From the NCBI RefSeq assembly GCF_050946405.1, contig NZ_JBMNUS010000006.1, forward strand, positions 186,001 through 250,000: a DNA stretch of 64,000 nucleotides, in the 5' to 3' direction. The notes under the pieces were generated by a model, which ran no database searches, was not told the DNA's origin, and worked only from the letters and a program-made list of their open reading frames with translations. The stretch comes from Pseudochelatococcus sp050946405. Its GTDB lineage: Bacteria; Pseudomonadota; Alphaproteobacteria; Rhizobiales; Beijerinckiaceae. The position numbers and the translations under genes were made by a program. Every line of letters begins with the position of its first letter. The stretch's first letter is position 1. This document shows positions 34,102 to 46,481 of this stretch, piece by piece.

Positions 34102-35694
34102 TCACGCGGCAAACTGGTTCATCGTGTTGTCCTTGCCACCGGCCTTCAGCGCGGCCTCGCCGGAGAAGTATTCCTTGTGGTCGTCGCCGATGTCGGAGCC
34201 GGCCATGTTCTGGTGCTTGACGCAGGCGATGCCTTCGCGGATCTCCTTGCGCTGGACGTTCGCCACGTAGCCGAGCATGCCCTGCTCGCCGAAGTATTCC
34301 TTCGCCAGATTGTCGGTCGACAACGCGGCGGTGTGGTAGGTCGGCAGCGTGATGAGGTGATGGAAGATGCCGGCGCGCAGCGAGGCGTCGCGCTGGAACG
34401 TCCTGATCCTCTCATCGGCCTCGGCCGCAAGGGCGGTATCGTCGTAGTCCGCGCTCATCAGCTTCGCGCGGTCGTAAGCCGAGACGTCCTTGCCTTCCTT
34501 CTGCCAGTTGTCGAACACCTGCTGGCGGAAGTTCAGCGTCCAGTTGAACGACGGCGAGTTGTTGTAAACCAGCTTCGCGTTGGGGATGACCTCGCGAATC
34601 CGGTCCACCATGCCCGCGATCTGCTCGACGTGCGGCTTCTCGGTCTCGATCCAGAGCAGGTCGGCGCCGTTCCGGAGCGCGTTGATGCAGTCGAGCACGC
34701 AACGGTCCGTGCCGGTTCCCTCGCGGAACTGGAAGAGGTTCGAGCGCAGGCGCTTGGGGCGGAACACCTTGTTGCCGCGCGTGATCAGCACTTCGCCGTT
34801 GAGGTGCTGGCCTTCCGCAACCTCCTCCACGTCCAGGAAGGAGTTGTACCTGTCGCCGATGTCGCCCTCGGCCGCGCTGAAGGCGATCTGCTTGGTGAGG
34901 CCCGCGCCGAGCGAGTCGGTGCGCGCGACGATGATGCCGTCCTCGACGCCGAGTTCAAGGAACGCGAAGCGCAGCGCCCGGATCTTGGCCACGAACTCCT
35001 CGTGCGGCACCGTCACCTTGCCGTCCTGATGCCCGCACTGCTTCTCGTCCGAGACCTGATTCTCGATTTGCAGCGCGCAGGCGCCCGCCTCGATCATCTT
35101 CTTCGCGAGCAGATAGGTCGCCTCGGCGTTGCCGAAGCCCGCGTCGATATCCGCGATGACCGGCACGACGTGGGTCTGGTGGTTGTCGACCGCCGCGATC
35201 AGTTCGCGCTCGCGGGCCGTGTTGCCGGCGTCGCGGGCCGCGTCGATCTCGCGGAAGATCAGCCCGAGCTCGCGCGCGTCGGCCTGACGCAGGAAGGTGT
35301 ACAGCTCCTCGATCAGCGCCGGCACGCTGGTCTTCTCGTGCATGGACTGGTCGGGCAGCGGGCCGAACTGGGACCGCAGCGCCGCCACCATCCAGCCCGA
35401 CAGGTACAGGTAGCGCCGTTCGGTGGTGCCGAAATGCTTCTTGATGGCGATCAGCTTCTGCTGGCCGATGAAGCCGTGCCAACAGCCGAGCGACTGCGTG
35501 TATTGCGCCGGGTCGTTGTCGTAGGCCGCCATGTCCCGGCGCATGATCGCCGCCGTGTAGCGGGCGATGTCGAGCCCCGTCTGGAAGCGGTTTTGCAGGC
35601 GCACGCGCGCCACGGCCTCAGGCGTCACGCCCGTCCAGTTCTCGTTGGAGCGGATCAGCTTCGCGGCGTCGTCGATGTAGCTCTGGTATGACAT
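34102..35694 (-). CDS. aceA: Isocitrate lyase
   Basis: Isocitrate lyase splits isocitrate into glyoxylate and succinate for growth on acetate and fatty acids. The 530-residue protein belongs to the longer subfamily seen in Pseudomonas. The catalytic-loop segment reads DEKQCGHQDG rather than KKCGH, with the catalytic Cys retained. Other conserved parts are VIADIDAGFGNAEATY, IENQVSDEKQCGH, VARTDSLGA, WIETEKPH and NNSPSFNW. ATG 35694 follows AGGGA. It is divergent from a ScfR-type regulator. Directly after the stop, the DNA repeats the coding end (see findings). Confidence 0.96.
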   Translation of the reverse strand: MSYQSYIDDAAKLIRSNENWTGVTPEAVARVRLQNRFQTGLDIARYTAAIMRRDMAAYDNDPAQYTQSLGCWHGFIGQQKLIAIKKHFGTTERRYLYLSGWMVAALRSQFGPLPDQSMHEKTSVPALIEELYTFLRQADARELGLIFREIDAARDAGNTARERELIAAVDNHQTHVVPVIADIDAGFGNAEATYLLAKKMIEAGACALQIENQVSDEKQCGHQDGKVTVPHEEFVAKIRALRFAFLELGVEDGIIVARTDSLGAGLTKQIAFSAAEGDIGDRYNSFLDVEEVAEGQHLNGEVLITRGNKVFRPKRLRSNLFQFREGTGTDRCVLDCINALRNGADLLWIETEKPHVEQIAGMVDRIREVIPNAKLVYNNSPSFNWTLNFRQQVFDNWQKEGKDVSAYDRAKLMSADYDDTALAAEADERIRTFQRDASLRAGIFHHLITLPTYHTAALSTDNLAKEYFGEQGMLGYVANVQRKEIREGIACVKHQNMAGSDIGDDHKEYFSGEAALKAGGKDNTMNQFAA

Positions 35695-35780
35695 TTTTCC
35701 CTACCAACATTCCGATTAGTTGCGGCTGAAATGATCTTTACAGCGTCCAGGCCGCGGTGCCGAGAGGGCTTCGTGTCAGG

Positions 35781-35817
35781 TTGTCAAACTTTACAAAATG
35801 CGATTGTAATGTTGTAA
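35781..35817. promoter_or_regulatory. Candidate operator/promoter of the ScfR-type regulator gene
   Basis: TTGTCA (35781-35786) and TGTAAT (35805-35810) form a promoter with an 18-bp spacer. Three copies of the same hexamer overlap it: TTACAA (35791-35796, reverse) and TTGTAA at 35804-35809 and 35812-35817. Such placement suggests autoregulation, and the site lies 87 bases from the aceA start, so it could also act on aceA. Confidence 0.5.
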
Positions 35818-35846
35818 GGATTGTCCGGGAATGCTATGAGAAAGCC

Positions 35847-37250
35847 ATGGAAAAGCATGGCGTCTATCTGGGGCCCCGTCTGCGCCGTCTGCGCCGCGAT
35901 CTCGGGCTCACGCAGGCCAACATGGCGGCGGATCTCGATATTTCGCCGTCCTACATCGCGCTCATGGAGCGCAACCAGCGGCCGGTCACGGCGGAAACGC
36001 TGCTGCGTCTGGCGAAGGCGTACAAGGTCGATTTCTCCGATTTCGGCGACGAGACGGGGCCGGATCTGATCGCCCGCCTTCAGGCGGTGATGCGCGATCC
36101 GATTCTGGCGGATCTCGATCTGCCGCAGATGGAAATCGCCGATCTCGTGCACAGTTTTCCCGGCGTGGCGGAGGCGATGCTGCGGCTGCACACCGCCTAC
36201 AAGGAAGAGCAGTTCGCGCTGGCCGACCGCCGGCAGGAGGGGCCGGGCGAGAGCATCGGCGCGTCGGGCGATCCGGTGGCGGCGGTGCGCAGCTTCCTGG
36301 CGGCCCGGCGCAACTGCTTTCCCATTCTCGACGCCGCGGCCGAGAGGCTGTCGGCGAAGATCGCCGAGGCGGGCGGGCTTGCGGGCTTCTTCCGGGAGCG
36401 GCACGGCCTGCGCGTGCGGCGCATGCCGCCGGAGGTGATGACGGGCTCGCTCCGGCGTCTCGACTGGCACCGGAAGGATGTCCTGCTCGACGATACGCTC
36501 GATGCCGCAAGCCAGAATTTCCAGCTTGCCCAGCAGCTTGCCTATCTCGAATTCGATCAGGAACTGCGCGAGGCGACGCAGGAGGGCCATTTCGAGACCG
36601 ACAACGCGCAGCGTCTGGCGCATCGCGCGCTGGCTGCCTATTGCGCGGCCGCCATCGTCATGCCCTATGCGGCCTTCGCCAGGGCCGTCGAGAACCGCCG
36701 CTACGACATCGAGGCCATCGCGCGCCAGTTCGGCACCAGCTTCGAGCAGACGGCGCATCGGCTCACCACGCTGCAAAAGCCGGGCCACGAGCGCGTGCCG
36801 TTCTTCTTCATCCGCGTGGACGCCGCCGGCAACGTGTCCAAGCGGCTGAACAGCGGTACCTTTCCCTTCGCGCGCCATGGCGGCGGCTGCCCGCTGTGGA
36901 GCGTGCACCAGGCGTTCACCATGCCGCGCCGCCTCATCACGCAATGGCTCGAACTGCCGGACGGCCAGCGCTTCTTCTCGATCGCGCGCACGGTGAGTTC
37001 CGGCGGCGGCGGCTATGGCGTGCCGACCGTGGAACGCGCCATCGCGCTGGTGTGCGAGGCCCAGCATGCCGAACGGCTGGTGTACAGCCGCAGCCACCCG
37101 CAGCCGGTGACGCCGACGCCGATCGGGATCACCTGCCGGCTGTGTCACCGCACCTCCTGCACGTCGCGTTCGGAACCGCCCATCGGCCGCCAGATCCTGC
37201 CGGACGATTATCGCCGCACCGACGCGCCGTTCGGTTTCTCCGATACGTAA
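35847..37250 (+). CDS. ScfR-family (short-chain fatty acyl) XRE regulator, RamB/PccR-like
   Basis: This 467-residue regulator joins an N-terminal XRE helix-turn-helix (GPRLRRLRRDLGLTQANMAADLDISPSYIALMERNQRPVT, residues ~6-45, given here only to mark its span by its start LRRLRRDLGL) to an IrrE/peptidase-like middle and a C-terminal zinc-ribbon-like part (CRLCHRTSC). This is the ScfR architecture, whose members sense short-chain acyl-CoA and control acetate or propionate use. It is divergent from aceA, a natural target. ATG 35847 was chosen because MEKHGVYLGPRL gives the usual N-terminus; its Shine-Dalgarno sequence is weak. Confidence 0.9.
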   Translation: MEKHGVYLGPRLRRLRRDLGLTQANMAADLDISPSYIALMERNQRPVTAETLLRLAKAYKVDFSDFGDETGPDLIARLQAVMRDPILADLDLPQMEIADLVHSFPGVAEAMLRLHTAYKEEQFALADRRQEGPGESIGASGDPVAAVRSFLAARRNCFPILDAAAERLSAKIAEAGGLAGFFRERHGLRVRRMPPEVMTGSLRRLDWHRKDVLLDDTLDAASQNFQLAQQLAYLEFDQELREATQEGHFETDNAQRLAHRALAAYCAAAIVMPYAAFARAVENRRYDIEAIARQFGTSFEQTAHRLTTLQKPGHERVPFFFIRVDAAGNVSKRLNSGTFPFARHGGGCPLWSVHQAFTMPRRLITQWLELPDGQRFFSIARTVSSGGGGYGVPTVERAIALVCEAQHAERLVYSRSHPQPVTPTPIGITCRLCHRTSCTSRSEPPIGRQILPDDYRRTDAPFGFSDT

Positions 37251-37391
37251 GGCGGGTTGCGGCGTCCGCTTTGGAAGGGGATCGCTCGCGATCGCCCCCG
37301 GCAACGGTGGCATTTTGTTCCGGGATGGTTTAGACGGGAAGCGAGCCGAGCGATTGGCGTTTTACCTTGCAAGATTCCCGGAAGGCTTTCC

Positions 37392-40226
<2,835 letters not shown>

Positions 40227-40227
40227 T

Positions 40228-40728
40228 ATGGCGCGTGTGGCGATCTATGCGGGTTCGTTCGATCCGGTGACGGGCGGCCATATCGATGTGGTGCGCGGCG
40301 CGGTGCTGCTGGCGGACAGGCTGGTCGTCGCCATCGGCGTCCATCCCGGCAAGACGCCGCTGTTCACCGCGCAGGAACGCGCGGTCATGCTGCATGAGGA
40401 ATGCGCGCCGCTCGCGGCGGCGGCGGGCGTCGATTTCGACGTGATCACCTTCGACGATCTGGTGGCGTCGGCCGCCCGGCGTCTGGGGGCCTCGCTGCTG
40501 ATCCGCGGCATCCGCGACGGCACCGATCTCGACTACGAGATGCAGATGGCCGGCATGAACGGCGCTCTGGCGCCGGATGTGCAGACGGTTTTCCTGCCGG
40601 CGTCGCCCGCCACCCGCCATATCACCGCGACGCTCGTGCGCCAGATCGCGAAGATGGGCGGCGATGTTTCGCAGTTCGTGCCCGAGCGCGTGGCGCGGCG
40701 TCTGCGGGAAAGAGCTCAGGCCGGCTGA
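40228..40728 (+). CDS. coaD: Phosphopantetheine adenylyltransferase
   Basis: CoaD makes dephospho-CoA from phosphopantetheine and ATP. The 166-residue protein has the nucleotidyltransferase start YAGSFDPVTGGHIDV (with the TxGH-like GGHID), the RGIRDGTDLDYEMQMAGMN segment and the late motif HITATLVR. ATG 40228 follows GGGGGAGGG and starts one base after the gyrA stop. The gyrA-coaD order is common in Hyphomicrobiales. Confidence 0.96.
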   Translation: MARVAIYAGSFDPVTGGHIDVVRGAVLLADRLVVAIGVHPGKTPLFTAQERAVMLHEECAPLAAAAGVDFDVITFDDLVASAARRLGASLLIRGIRDGTDLDYEMQMAGMNGALAPDVQTVFLPASPATRHITATLVRQIAKMGGDVSQFVPERVARRLRERAQAG

Positions 40729-40889
40729 GGCGCGGACCTTCGCCGGTGGCGGGTGCGCTGGAGCACGTCATGCCCGGCCGGTCTGCGAATCTTGCCGCGG
40801 ATCATGTTTTTGCCCTCCCGCCGCGTGGTAGCTTGCGGGCCGGTGCTTTCCCGCGCCGATGATGGGCGGTCTGTGAAACGAGGGGCGAT

Positions 40890-41960
40890 ATGGGCGGTCT
40901 GGCGGGCAGATGGCTGACGGCGGGTGTTGCGCTCGTTATGGCCGGGGGCGTTTACTTCGGCTGGCGGGAGCTTCAGCCGGATGCGCTGCCGGAGGGCATA
41001 GCCAGCGGCAACGGCCGCATCGAGGCGACGGAGATCGACGTCGCGACCAAGGCGGCCGGCCGCATCAGGGAAGTTCTCGTTCAGGAAGGCGATTTCGTGG
41101 CCGCCGGCCAGATTCTCGCGCGGATGGACACCGACCAGTTGCAGGCCGAAAGGCGTCAGGCCGAGGCGCAGCTCAAGCAGGCGGCCATCGCCGTCGAAAC
41201 CGCGAAGAACCAGGTGGCGCAGCGCCGGGCCGAGCAGGCCGCGGCCGTCGCCGTCGTCGCCCAGCGCGAGGCGGAGCGCGACGCCGCCGACAAGAAGCTC
41301 GCGCGCTCGGAACAGCTCATTCTCCGGGACAACGTGTCCCAGCAGGTGCTTGACGACGACCGCGCCCGCGCGCTGGGCGCCAGGGCCGCGCAGGAAGCGG
41401 CGAAGGCGCAGCTTGCGGCGGCCGAGGCCGCCATCTCCGCCGCCGAATCGCAGGTAGTGGGCGCGGAGGCGGCCGTCGACGCGGCGCATGCGACCATCGA
41501 GCGGATCGATGCGGATATCGCCGACAGCATTCTCACCTCGCCGCGCGACGGGCGCGTGCAGTTTCTCGTCTCCCGGCCCGGCGAGGTGCTCGCGGGCGGC
41601 GGGCGGGTGCTCAATCTCGTGGATCTCAGCGATGTCTACATGACCTTCTTCTTGCCCACCGATCAGGCGGGCAGGCTCGCGCTCGGCGCCGATGCGCGCA
41701 TCGTGCTGGATGCGGTGCCGCAATACGTGCTGCCGGCGAAAATCTCCTTCGTGGCGGATGTCGCCCAGTTCACGCCCAAGACGGTGGAGACGGCCATCGA
41801 GCGGGAAAAGCTGATGTTCCGCGTGCGGGCGCAGATTCCGCCGGCGCTTTTGCGCAAGTACATCGAGCACGTCAAGACGGGGCTGCCGGGCGTCGCCTAC
41901 GTCAGGCTCGCCGCCGATGCGCAGTGGCCGGCGCCGCTGCAAGAGACGGTAAGCCCCTGA
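40890..41960 (+). CDS. HlyD-family periplasmic adaptor of an ABC efflux system (YhiI/YbhG-like)
   Basis: This 356-residue adaptor has an uncleaved N-terminal helix (LTAGVALVMAGGVYFGW), a lipoyl-like half (TEIDVATKAAGRIREVLVQEGD), a long coiled coil at ~75-195 rich in Ala, Gln and Glu, the return strand SPRDGRVQFLVSRPGEVL, and a beta-barrel region. It would join the following ABC transporter to an outer-membrane channel. ATG 40890 follows GAGGGG. The stop overlaps the next start by one base. Confidence 0.9.
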   Translation: MGGLAGRWLTAGVALVMAGGVYFGWRELQPDALPEGIASGNGRIEATEIDVATKAAGRIREVLVQEGDFVAAGQILARMDTDQLQAERRQAEAQLKQAAIAVETAKNQVAQRRAEQAAAVAVVAQREAERDAADKKLARSEQLILRDNVSQQVLDDDRARALGARAAQEAAKAQLAAAEAAISAAESQVVGAEAAVDAAHATIERIDADIADSILTSPRDGRVQFLVSRPGEVLAGGGRVLNLVDLSDVYMTFFLPTDQAGRLALGADARIVLDAVPQYVLPAKISFVADVAQFTPKTVETAIEREKLMFRVRAQIPPALLRKYIEHVKTGLPGVAYVRLAADAQWPAPLQETVSP

Positions 41961-44731
41961 TGACGGGTGTTCCGCCGCCTGCCGCGCCCGCTATCGCCGC
42001 GCTGAAGGACGTCGGGCTGCGCTACGGCCGCACCCTGGCGCTGGAGAGCGTCACGCTCGACATTCCGGCGGGCGTCATGGTGGGGCTGATCGGACCCGAC
42101 GGCGTCGGCAAGTCGAGCCTGCTGTCGCTCGTCGCCGGGGCGCGGGAGATCCAGCGCGGGCGCGTCGAGGTGCTGGGCGGCGACATGGCCGATGCGCGCC
42201 ATCGCAACCGCGTCTGCCCCGGCATCGCCTACATGCCGCAGGGCCTCGGCAAGAATCTGTATCCCAGCCTGTCCGTCTTCGAGAACGTGGATTTCTTCGG
42301 CCGGCTGTTCGGGCACGACCGGCGGGAGCGGGAGGAGCGCATCGCGCGGCTGCTTGCGCGCACGGGCCTCGCGTCCTTCCGCGACCGTCCCGCCGGCAAG
42401 CTGTCCGGCGGCATGAAGCAGAAGCTCGGCCTGTGCTGCGCGCTCATCCACGATCCCGACCTGCTTATTCTCGATGAGCCGACGACCGGCGTCGATCCGC
42501 TGTCGCGCCGGCAGTTCTGGGATCTGATCGACGATATCCGCCGCGAGCGTCCGGGCATGAGCGTGATCGTCGCTACCGCCTATATGGAGGAAGCGGCGCG
42601 CTTCGACTGGCTCGTGGCCATGGACGACGGCCGGGTGCTCGCCACCGGCGCGCCGGCGGAGCTGCTGGCGCGCACGGGCGCGGCGACGCTCGACGACGCC
42701 TTCATCGCGCTGCTGCCGGAGGAGATGCGCGCGGCCCACCGCGAGGTCGTGATACGCCCGCGCGAGCACCGCCCCGGAGAGACGCTCGCCATCGAGGCGC
42801 GGGGGCTGACCATGCGATTCGGCGATTTTACCGCCGTCGATCATGTGAGCTTCGAGATTCCGCGCGGCGAGATCTTCGGCTTCCTCGGCTCCAACGGCTG
42901 CGGCAAGACCACGACCATGAAGATGCTCACCGGCCTGCTGCCGGCGACGGAGGGCACGGCGAAACTTTTCGGGCAGGTGGTCGACCCGCATGACATGGAG
43001 GTGCGCAAGCGCGTCGGCTACATGAGCCAGGCGTTCTCGCTCTACGCGGAACTGACCGTGCGCCAGAACCTCGACCTGCATGCCCGCCTGTTCCGTCTGC
43101 CGCCGGAGACCGTTTCCGCCCGTATCGACGAGATGGCGCGTCGCTTCGATCTGGCGGACGTCATGGACGCGCTGCCCGACGCCCTGCCGCTCGGCATCCG
43201 GCAGCGGCTGTCGCTGGCGGTGGCGCTCATCCACGGGCCGGAAATCCTCATTCTGGACGAGCCGACCTCCGGCGTCGATCCGGTGGCGCGCGACGCGCTC
43301 TGGCAGGAACTGATCGACCTGTCGCGCAACGACAACGTGACGATCTTCATATCGACCCATTTCATGAACGAGGCGGAGCGCTGCGACCGCATCTCGCTCA
43401 TGCATGCGGGCAAGGTGCTCGTCAGCGACACGCCCGCCGCCATCGTCGCGCAGCGGGGAACCGCGACGCTGGAGGACGCCTTCGTCGCCTATCTGGAAGA
43501 CGCGGGCGCGGGCGCGGAGCTTGCCGCCCCCGCCACGGCCGATGAGCCCGCGCCCGTGGAGGCGCTGCGGCAGGCAAATGGCGGGCAGGCGGCGTCCGCA
43601 TCGCGCATTTTCGATTTCCGGCGCATGTTCAGCTACGCGCGTCTCGAGGGGCTGGAGTTGCGGCGCGATCCGATCCGCGCCACGCTGGCGCTCGTCGGCA
43701 GCGTCCTGCTGATGTTCATCATCGGCTACGGCATCAGCATGGACGTGGAGGACCTCACCTTCGCCGTTCTCGATCACGACCAGACGACGCTCAGCCGCAG
43801 CTACAGCCTCGATATCGCCGGTTCCCGCTACTTTATCGAGCGCCCGCCGATTCGCGATTACGCCGACCTCGACCGGCGCATGCGCGCGGGCGAGCTGGCG
43901 CTCGCCATCGAGATTCCGCCCGGCTTCGGCCGCGACGTGATGCGGGGCGGCAATGTCGAGATCGGCGTCTGGTTCGACGGCGCGATGCCCCAGCGGGCGG
44001 AAACGGTGCGCGGCTACATTCAGGGCATGCATCAGCGCTGGTTGCAGGAGCGGGCCAGCCGCACGGCCGGCGGACAGACGGCGGGGCGCTTCGACATCGA
44101 GATACGCTATCGCTACAATCCCGATGTGGAAAGCCTGCCTGCCATCGTGCCGGCCGTCATCCCGCTGCTTCTGCTCATGATTCCCGCCATGCTGACGGCG
44201 TTGAGCGTCGTGCGCGAGAAGGAGCTGGGCTCCATCGTCAACCTTTACGTCACGCCGACGACGCGGCTCGAATTTCTGCTCGGCAAGCAAATGCCCTATG
44301 TACTTCTGGCGATGCTCAACTTCTTCCTGCTCGTCCTGCTGGCCATCTTCGTGTTCGGCGTGCCGATGAAGGGCTCGTTCGTGGCGCTGACGCTGGGGGC
44401 GTTTCTCTATGTCATTGCCGCGACGGGCATGGGCCTGCTGATTTCCAGTTTCATGAACAGCCAGATCGCCGCGATCTTCGGCACTTCGATCCTGACGCTG
44501 TTGCCGGCGGTGCAGTTCTCGGGCCTGACGGAGCCCGTCTCGTCGCTCGAAGGGGCGGGAGCGATGATCGGCAACATCTATCCGACGACGCATTTCATCG
44601 TCATCGCGCGCGGCACGTTCTCGAAAGCGCTCGGCCTTGCCGATCTTTCGGGGGCCTTCTGGCCGCTCCTCGCGGCGATCCCCATCCTCATCGGCCTCGG
44701 CGCCGTGCTGTTGAAGAAGCAGGCGCGCTGA
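41960..44731 (+). CDS. RbbA/YhiH-type ABC transporter: two ATPase domains fused to a permease
   Basis: This 923-residue protein has ATPase 1 (Walker A GPDGVGKSS ~48, signature LSGGMKQKL, Walker B LLILDEPTTGVDP), ATPase 2 (Walker A GSNGCGKTT ~312, with the changed signature LPLGIRQRLSLAV, Walker B ILILDEPTSGVDP) and an ABC-2 permease domain from ~560 to the end. This is the RbbA/YhiH layout; E. coli RbbA was described as ribosome-associated, while operon context here (HlyD and YhhJ partners) favours efflux. ATG 41960 overlaps the adaptor stop. Confidence 0.92.
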   Translation: MTGVPPPAAPAIAALKDVGLRYGRTLALESVTLDIPAGVMVGLIGPDGVGKSSLLSLVAGAREIQRGRVEVLGGDMADARHRNRVCPGIAYMPQGLGKNLYPSLSVFENVDFFGRLFGHDRREREERIARLLARTGLASFRDRPAGKLSGGMKQKLGLCCALIHDPDLLILDEPTTGVDPLSRRQFWDLIDDIRRERPGMSVIVATAYMEEAARFDWLVAMDDGRVLATGAPAELLARTGAATLDDAFIALLPEEMRAAHREVVIRPREHRPGETLAIEARGLTMRFGDFTAVDHVSFEIPRGEIFGFLGSNGCGKTTTMKMLTGLLPATEGTAKLFGQVVDPHDMEVRKRVGYMSQAFSLYAELTVRQNLDLHARLFRLPPETVSARIDEMARRFDLADVMDALPDALPLGIRQRLSLAVALIHGPEILILDEPTSGVDPVARDALWQELIDLSRNDNVTIFISTHFMNEAERCDRISLMHAGKVLVSDTPAAIVAQRGTATLEDAFVAYLEDAGAGAELAAPATADEPAPVEALRQANGGQAASASRIFDFRRMFSYARLEGLELRRDPIRATLALVGSVLLMFIIGYGISMDVEDLTFAVLDHDQTTLSRSYSLDIAGSRYFIERPPIRDYADLDRRMRAGELALAIEIPPGFGRDVMRGGNVEIGVWFDGAMPQRAETVRGYIQGMHQRWLQERASRTAGGQTAGRFDIEIRYRYNPDVESLPAIVPAVIPLLLLMIPAMLTALSVVREKELGSIVNLYVTPTTRLEFLLGKQMPYVLLAMLNFFLLVLLAIFVFGVPMKGSFVALTLGAFLYVIAATGMGLLISSFMNSQIAAIFGTSILTLLPAVQFSGLTEPVSSLEGAGAMIGNIYPTTHFIVIARGTFSKALGLADLSGAFWPLLAAIPILIGLGAVLLKKQAR

Positions 44732-45843
44732 TGCGGTTCTCCAACGTCATCCAGTTCGGCATCAAGGAACTGCGCGGCCTGTCGCGCGATCCGGTGTTGA
44801 TGGTGCTGATCGTCTACGCGTTCACGCTGGCGATCTACACCGCCGCGACGGCCATGCCGGAGACGCTGAACAGGGCGCCGATCGCCATCGTCGACGAGGA
44901 CCGCTCGCCGCTGTCGACACGCATCGTCAGCGCCTTCTATCCGCCGTTGTTCTCCCGGCCGGAGCTGATCACGCAGGCGGAGATGGACCGGCGCATGGAT
45001 GCCGGCAGCGACACCTTCGCCCTCAACATTCCGCCGAACTTCCAGCGCGATCTGCTGGCGGGCCGCAATCCCGTCATCCAGCTCAACGTCGACGCCACCC
45101 GCATGTCGCAGGCGTTTTCAGGCAGCGCCTACGTGCAGACCATCGTGACGGCGGAAGTGAACGAATTCGCCGCCCGCTACCGCACCGACGCCGGCCCGCC
45201 CGTCGATCTCGCCATGCGCGCGCGCTTCAACCCGGAGCTGAACAAGGCGTGGTTCGGCTCCGTCGTCGAGGTCATCAACAATGTCACCATGCTGTCGATC
45301 ATCCTGACAGGCACGGCGCTCATCCGCGAGCGGGAGCACGGCACGGTGGAGCATCTGCTGGTGATGCCCGTCACGCCGTTCGAGATCATGTTGGGCAAGG
45401 TCTGGTCGATGGGGGTCGTGGTTCTCGCGGCCGCCGCCCTGTCGCTGACGGTCGTGGTGCAGGGCCTTCTGGCGGTGCCGATCGAAGGATCCGTCCCGCT
45501 GTTCCTCGCCGGTGCGGCGCTGCATCTCTTCGCCACCACGTCGCTCGGCATTTTCCTCGCCACGCTCGCGGGCTCCATGCCGCAATTCGGACTGCTGCTG
45601 ATCCTGACGCTGCTGCCGCTCGACATCCTTTCCGGCGGCATGACTCCGCGCGAAAGCATGCCGCAAGCGGTGCAGTTCATCATGGAGGCCGCTCCGACGA
45701 CTCACTTCGTTTCGCTCGCGCAGGCGATTCTCTATCGGGGCGCGACGTTCGATATCGTGTGGCCGCAGTTCCTGGCGCTGGCGCTGATCGGTTGCGTGCT
45801 GTTCAGCTTTTCGCTCGGGCGGTTTCGTAAGTCGTTGCAGTAG
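44731..45843 (+). CDS. ABC-2 type permease (YhhJ-like)
   Basis: This 370-residue permease has one N-terminal helix, a large extracytoplasmic domain (~45-175) with the pattern IAIVDEDRSPLSTRI and FALNIPPNFQRDLLAGRNP, and five or more C-terminal helices (TMLSIILTGTALIREREHGT; LGIFLATLAGSMPQFGLLLI). It pairs with the permease half of the RbbA-like protein. Its ATG overlaps that stop by one base. It ends an operon of adaptor, double ATPase and permease; it converges on the next gene. Confidence 0.93.
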   Translation: MRFSNVIQFGIKELRGLSRDPVLMVLIVYAFTLAIYTAATAMPETLNRAPIAIVDEDRSPLSTRIVSAFYPPLFSRPELITQAEMDRRMDAGSDTFALNIPPNFQRDLLAGRNPVIQLNVDATRMSQAFSGSAYVQTIVTAEVNEFAARYRTDAGPPVDLAMRARFNPELNKAWFGSVVEVINNVTMLSIILTGTALIREREHGTVEHLLVMPVTPFEIMLGKVWSMGVVVLAAAALSLTVVVQGLLAVPIEGSVPLFLAGAALHLFATTSLGIFLATLAGSMPQFGLLLILTLLPLDILSGGMTPRESMPQAVQFIMEAAPTTHFVSLAQAILYRGATFDIVWPQFLALALIGCVLFSFSLGRFRKSLQ

Positions 45844-45919
45844 GCGGTTACGGCGATCCCCGGCGGGTCGGCGCACCGGGAATCGGCCGTGCCCGCGCGG
45901 CATCGGCCGGAAAGCCGGA

Positions 45920-46447
45920 TTACAACCGCACGAGGCTTACGGAAAAACGTTTCCAGTTGTCGATGTAGTGGCGCGCGGAGGCGCGGAGGCTTTCGATGGC
46001 CGCGTCATCAAGGCTTCTGACGGCGCGGGCGGGCGCGCCGACGATCAGCGAGCCGGGCGGAAATTCCTTGCCCTCGGTGACGAGCGCCCCGGCCCCGACC
46101 AGCGAATTGTCGCCGATCCGCGCCCCGTTGAGCACGGTCGCCCCCATGCCGATGAGGCAGTTGTCGCCGATGGTGCAGCCATGGACGATGGCGGCGTGCC
46201 CGATGGTGCAGCCCTCGCCGATGGTGAGCGGCAAGCCGGTGTCCGAATGCAGCACGGCGTTATCCTGGATGTTGGTGCCGGCGCCGATCAGCATCGGTTC
46301 GTTGTCGCCGCGCAGCACGGCGCCGAACCAGATGCCGACATCCTTGCCCAGAACGACATTGCCGATGACCGCGGCCGTGGGCGCGACCCAGAACTGGCCT
46401 TCCTGCGGCAAGGTCGGCACGGCATCTCCCAAGCTGTAAACCGGCAT
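45920..46447 (-). CDS. Gamma carbonic anhydrase family protein
   Basis: This 175-residue left-handed beta-helix protein is built of hexapeptide repeats (VIGNVVLGKDVGI; GHAAIVHGCTIGDNCLIGMG). The three His of the zinc site are visible in AVLHSD and GHAAIVHG. It ends with a C-terminal helix. Such proteins act as carbonic anhydrases or unknown acyl-carrier enzymes; activity is not provable from sequence. ATG 46447 follows GGGGGGAGAG; the open frame extends to 46570 but lacks a second good site. Confidence 0.9.
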   Translation of the reverse strand: MPVYSLGDAVPTLPQEGQFWVAPTAAVIGNVVLGKDVGIWFGAVLRGDNEPMLIGAGTNIQDNAVLHSDTGLPLTIGEGCTIGHAAIVHGCTIGDNCLIGMGATVLNGARIGDNSLVGAGALVTEGKEFPPGSLIVGAPARAVRSLDDAAIESLRASARHYIDNWKRFSVSLVRL

Positions 46448-46481
46448 CGGCTCTCCCCCCTCGTTCACGCGCCGCAACGAA

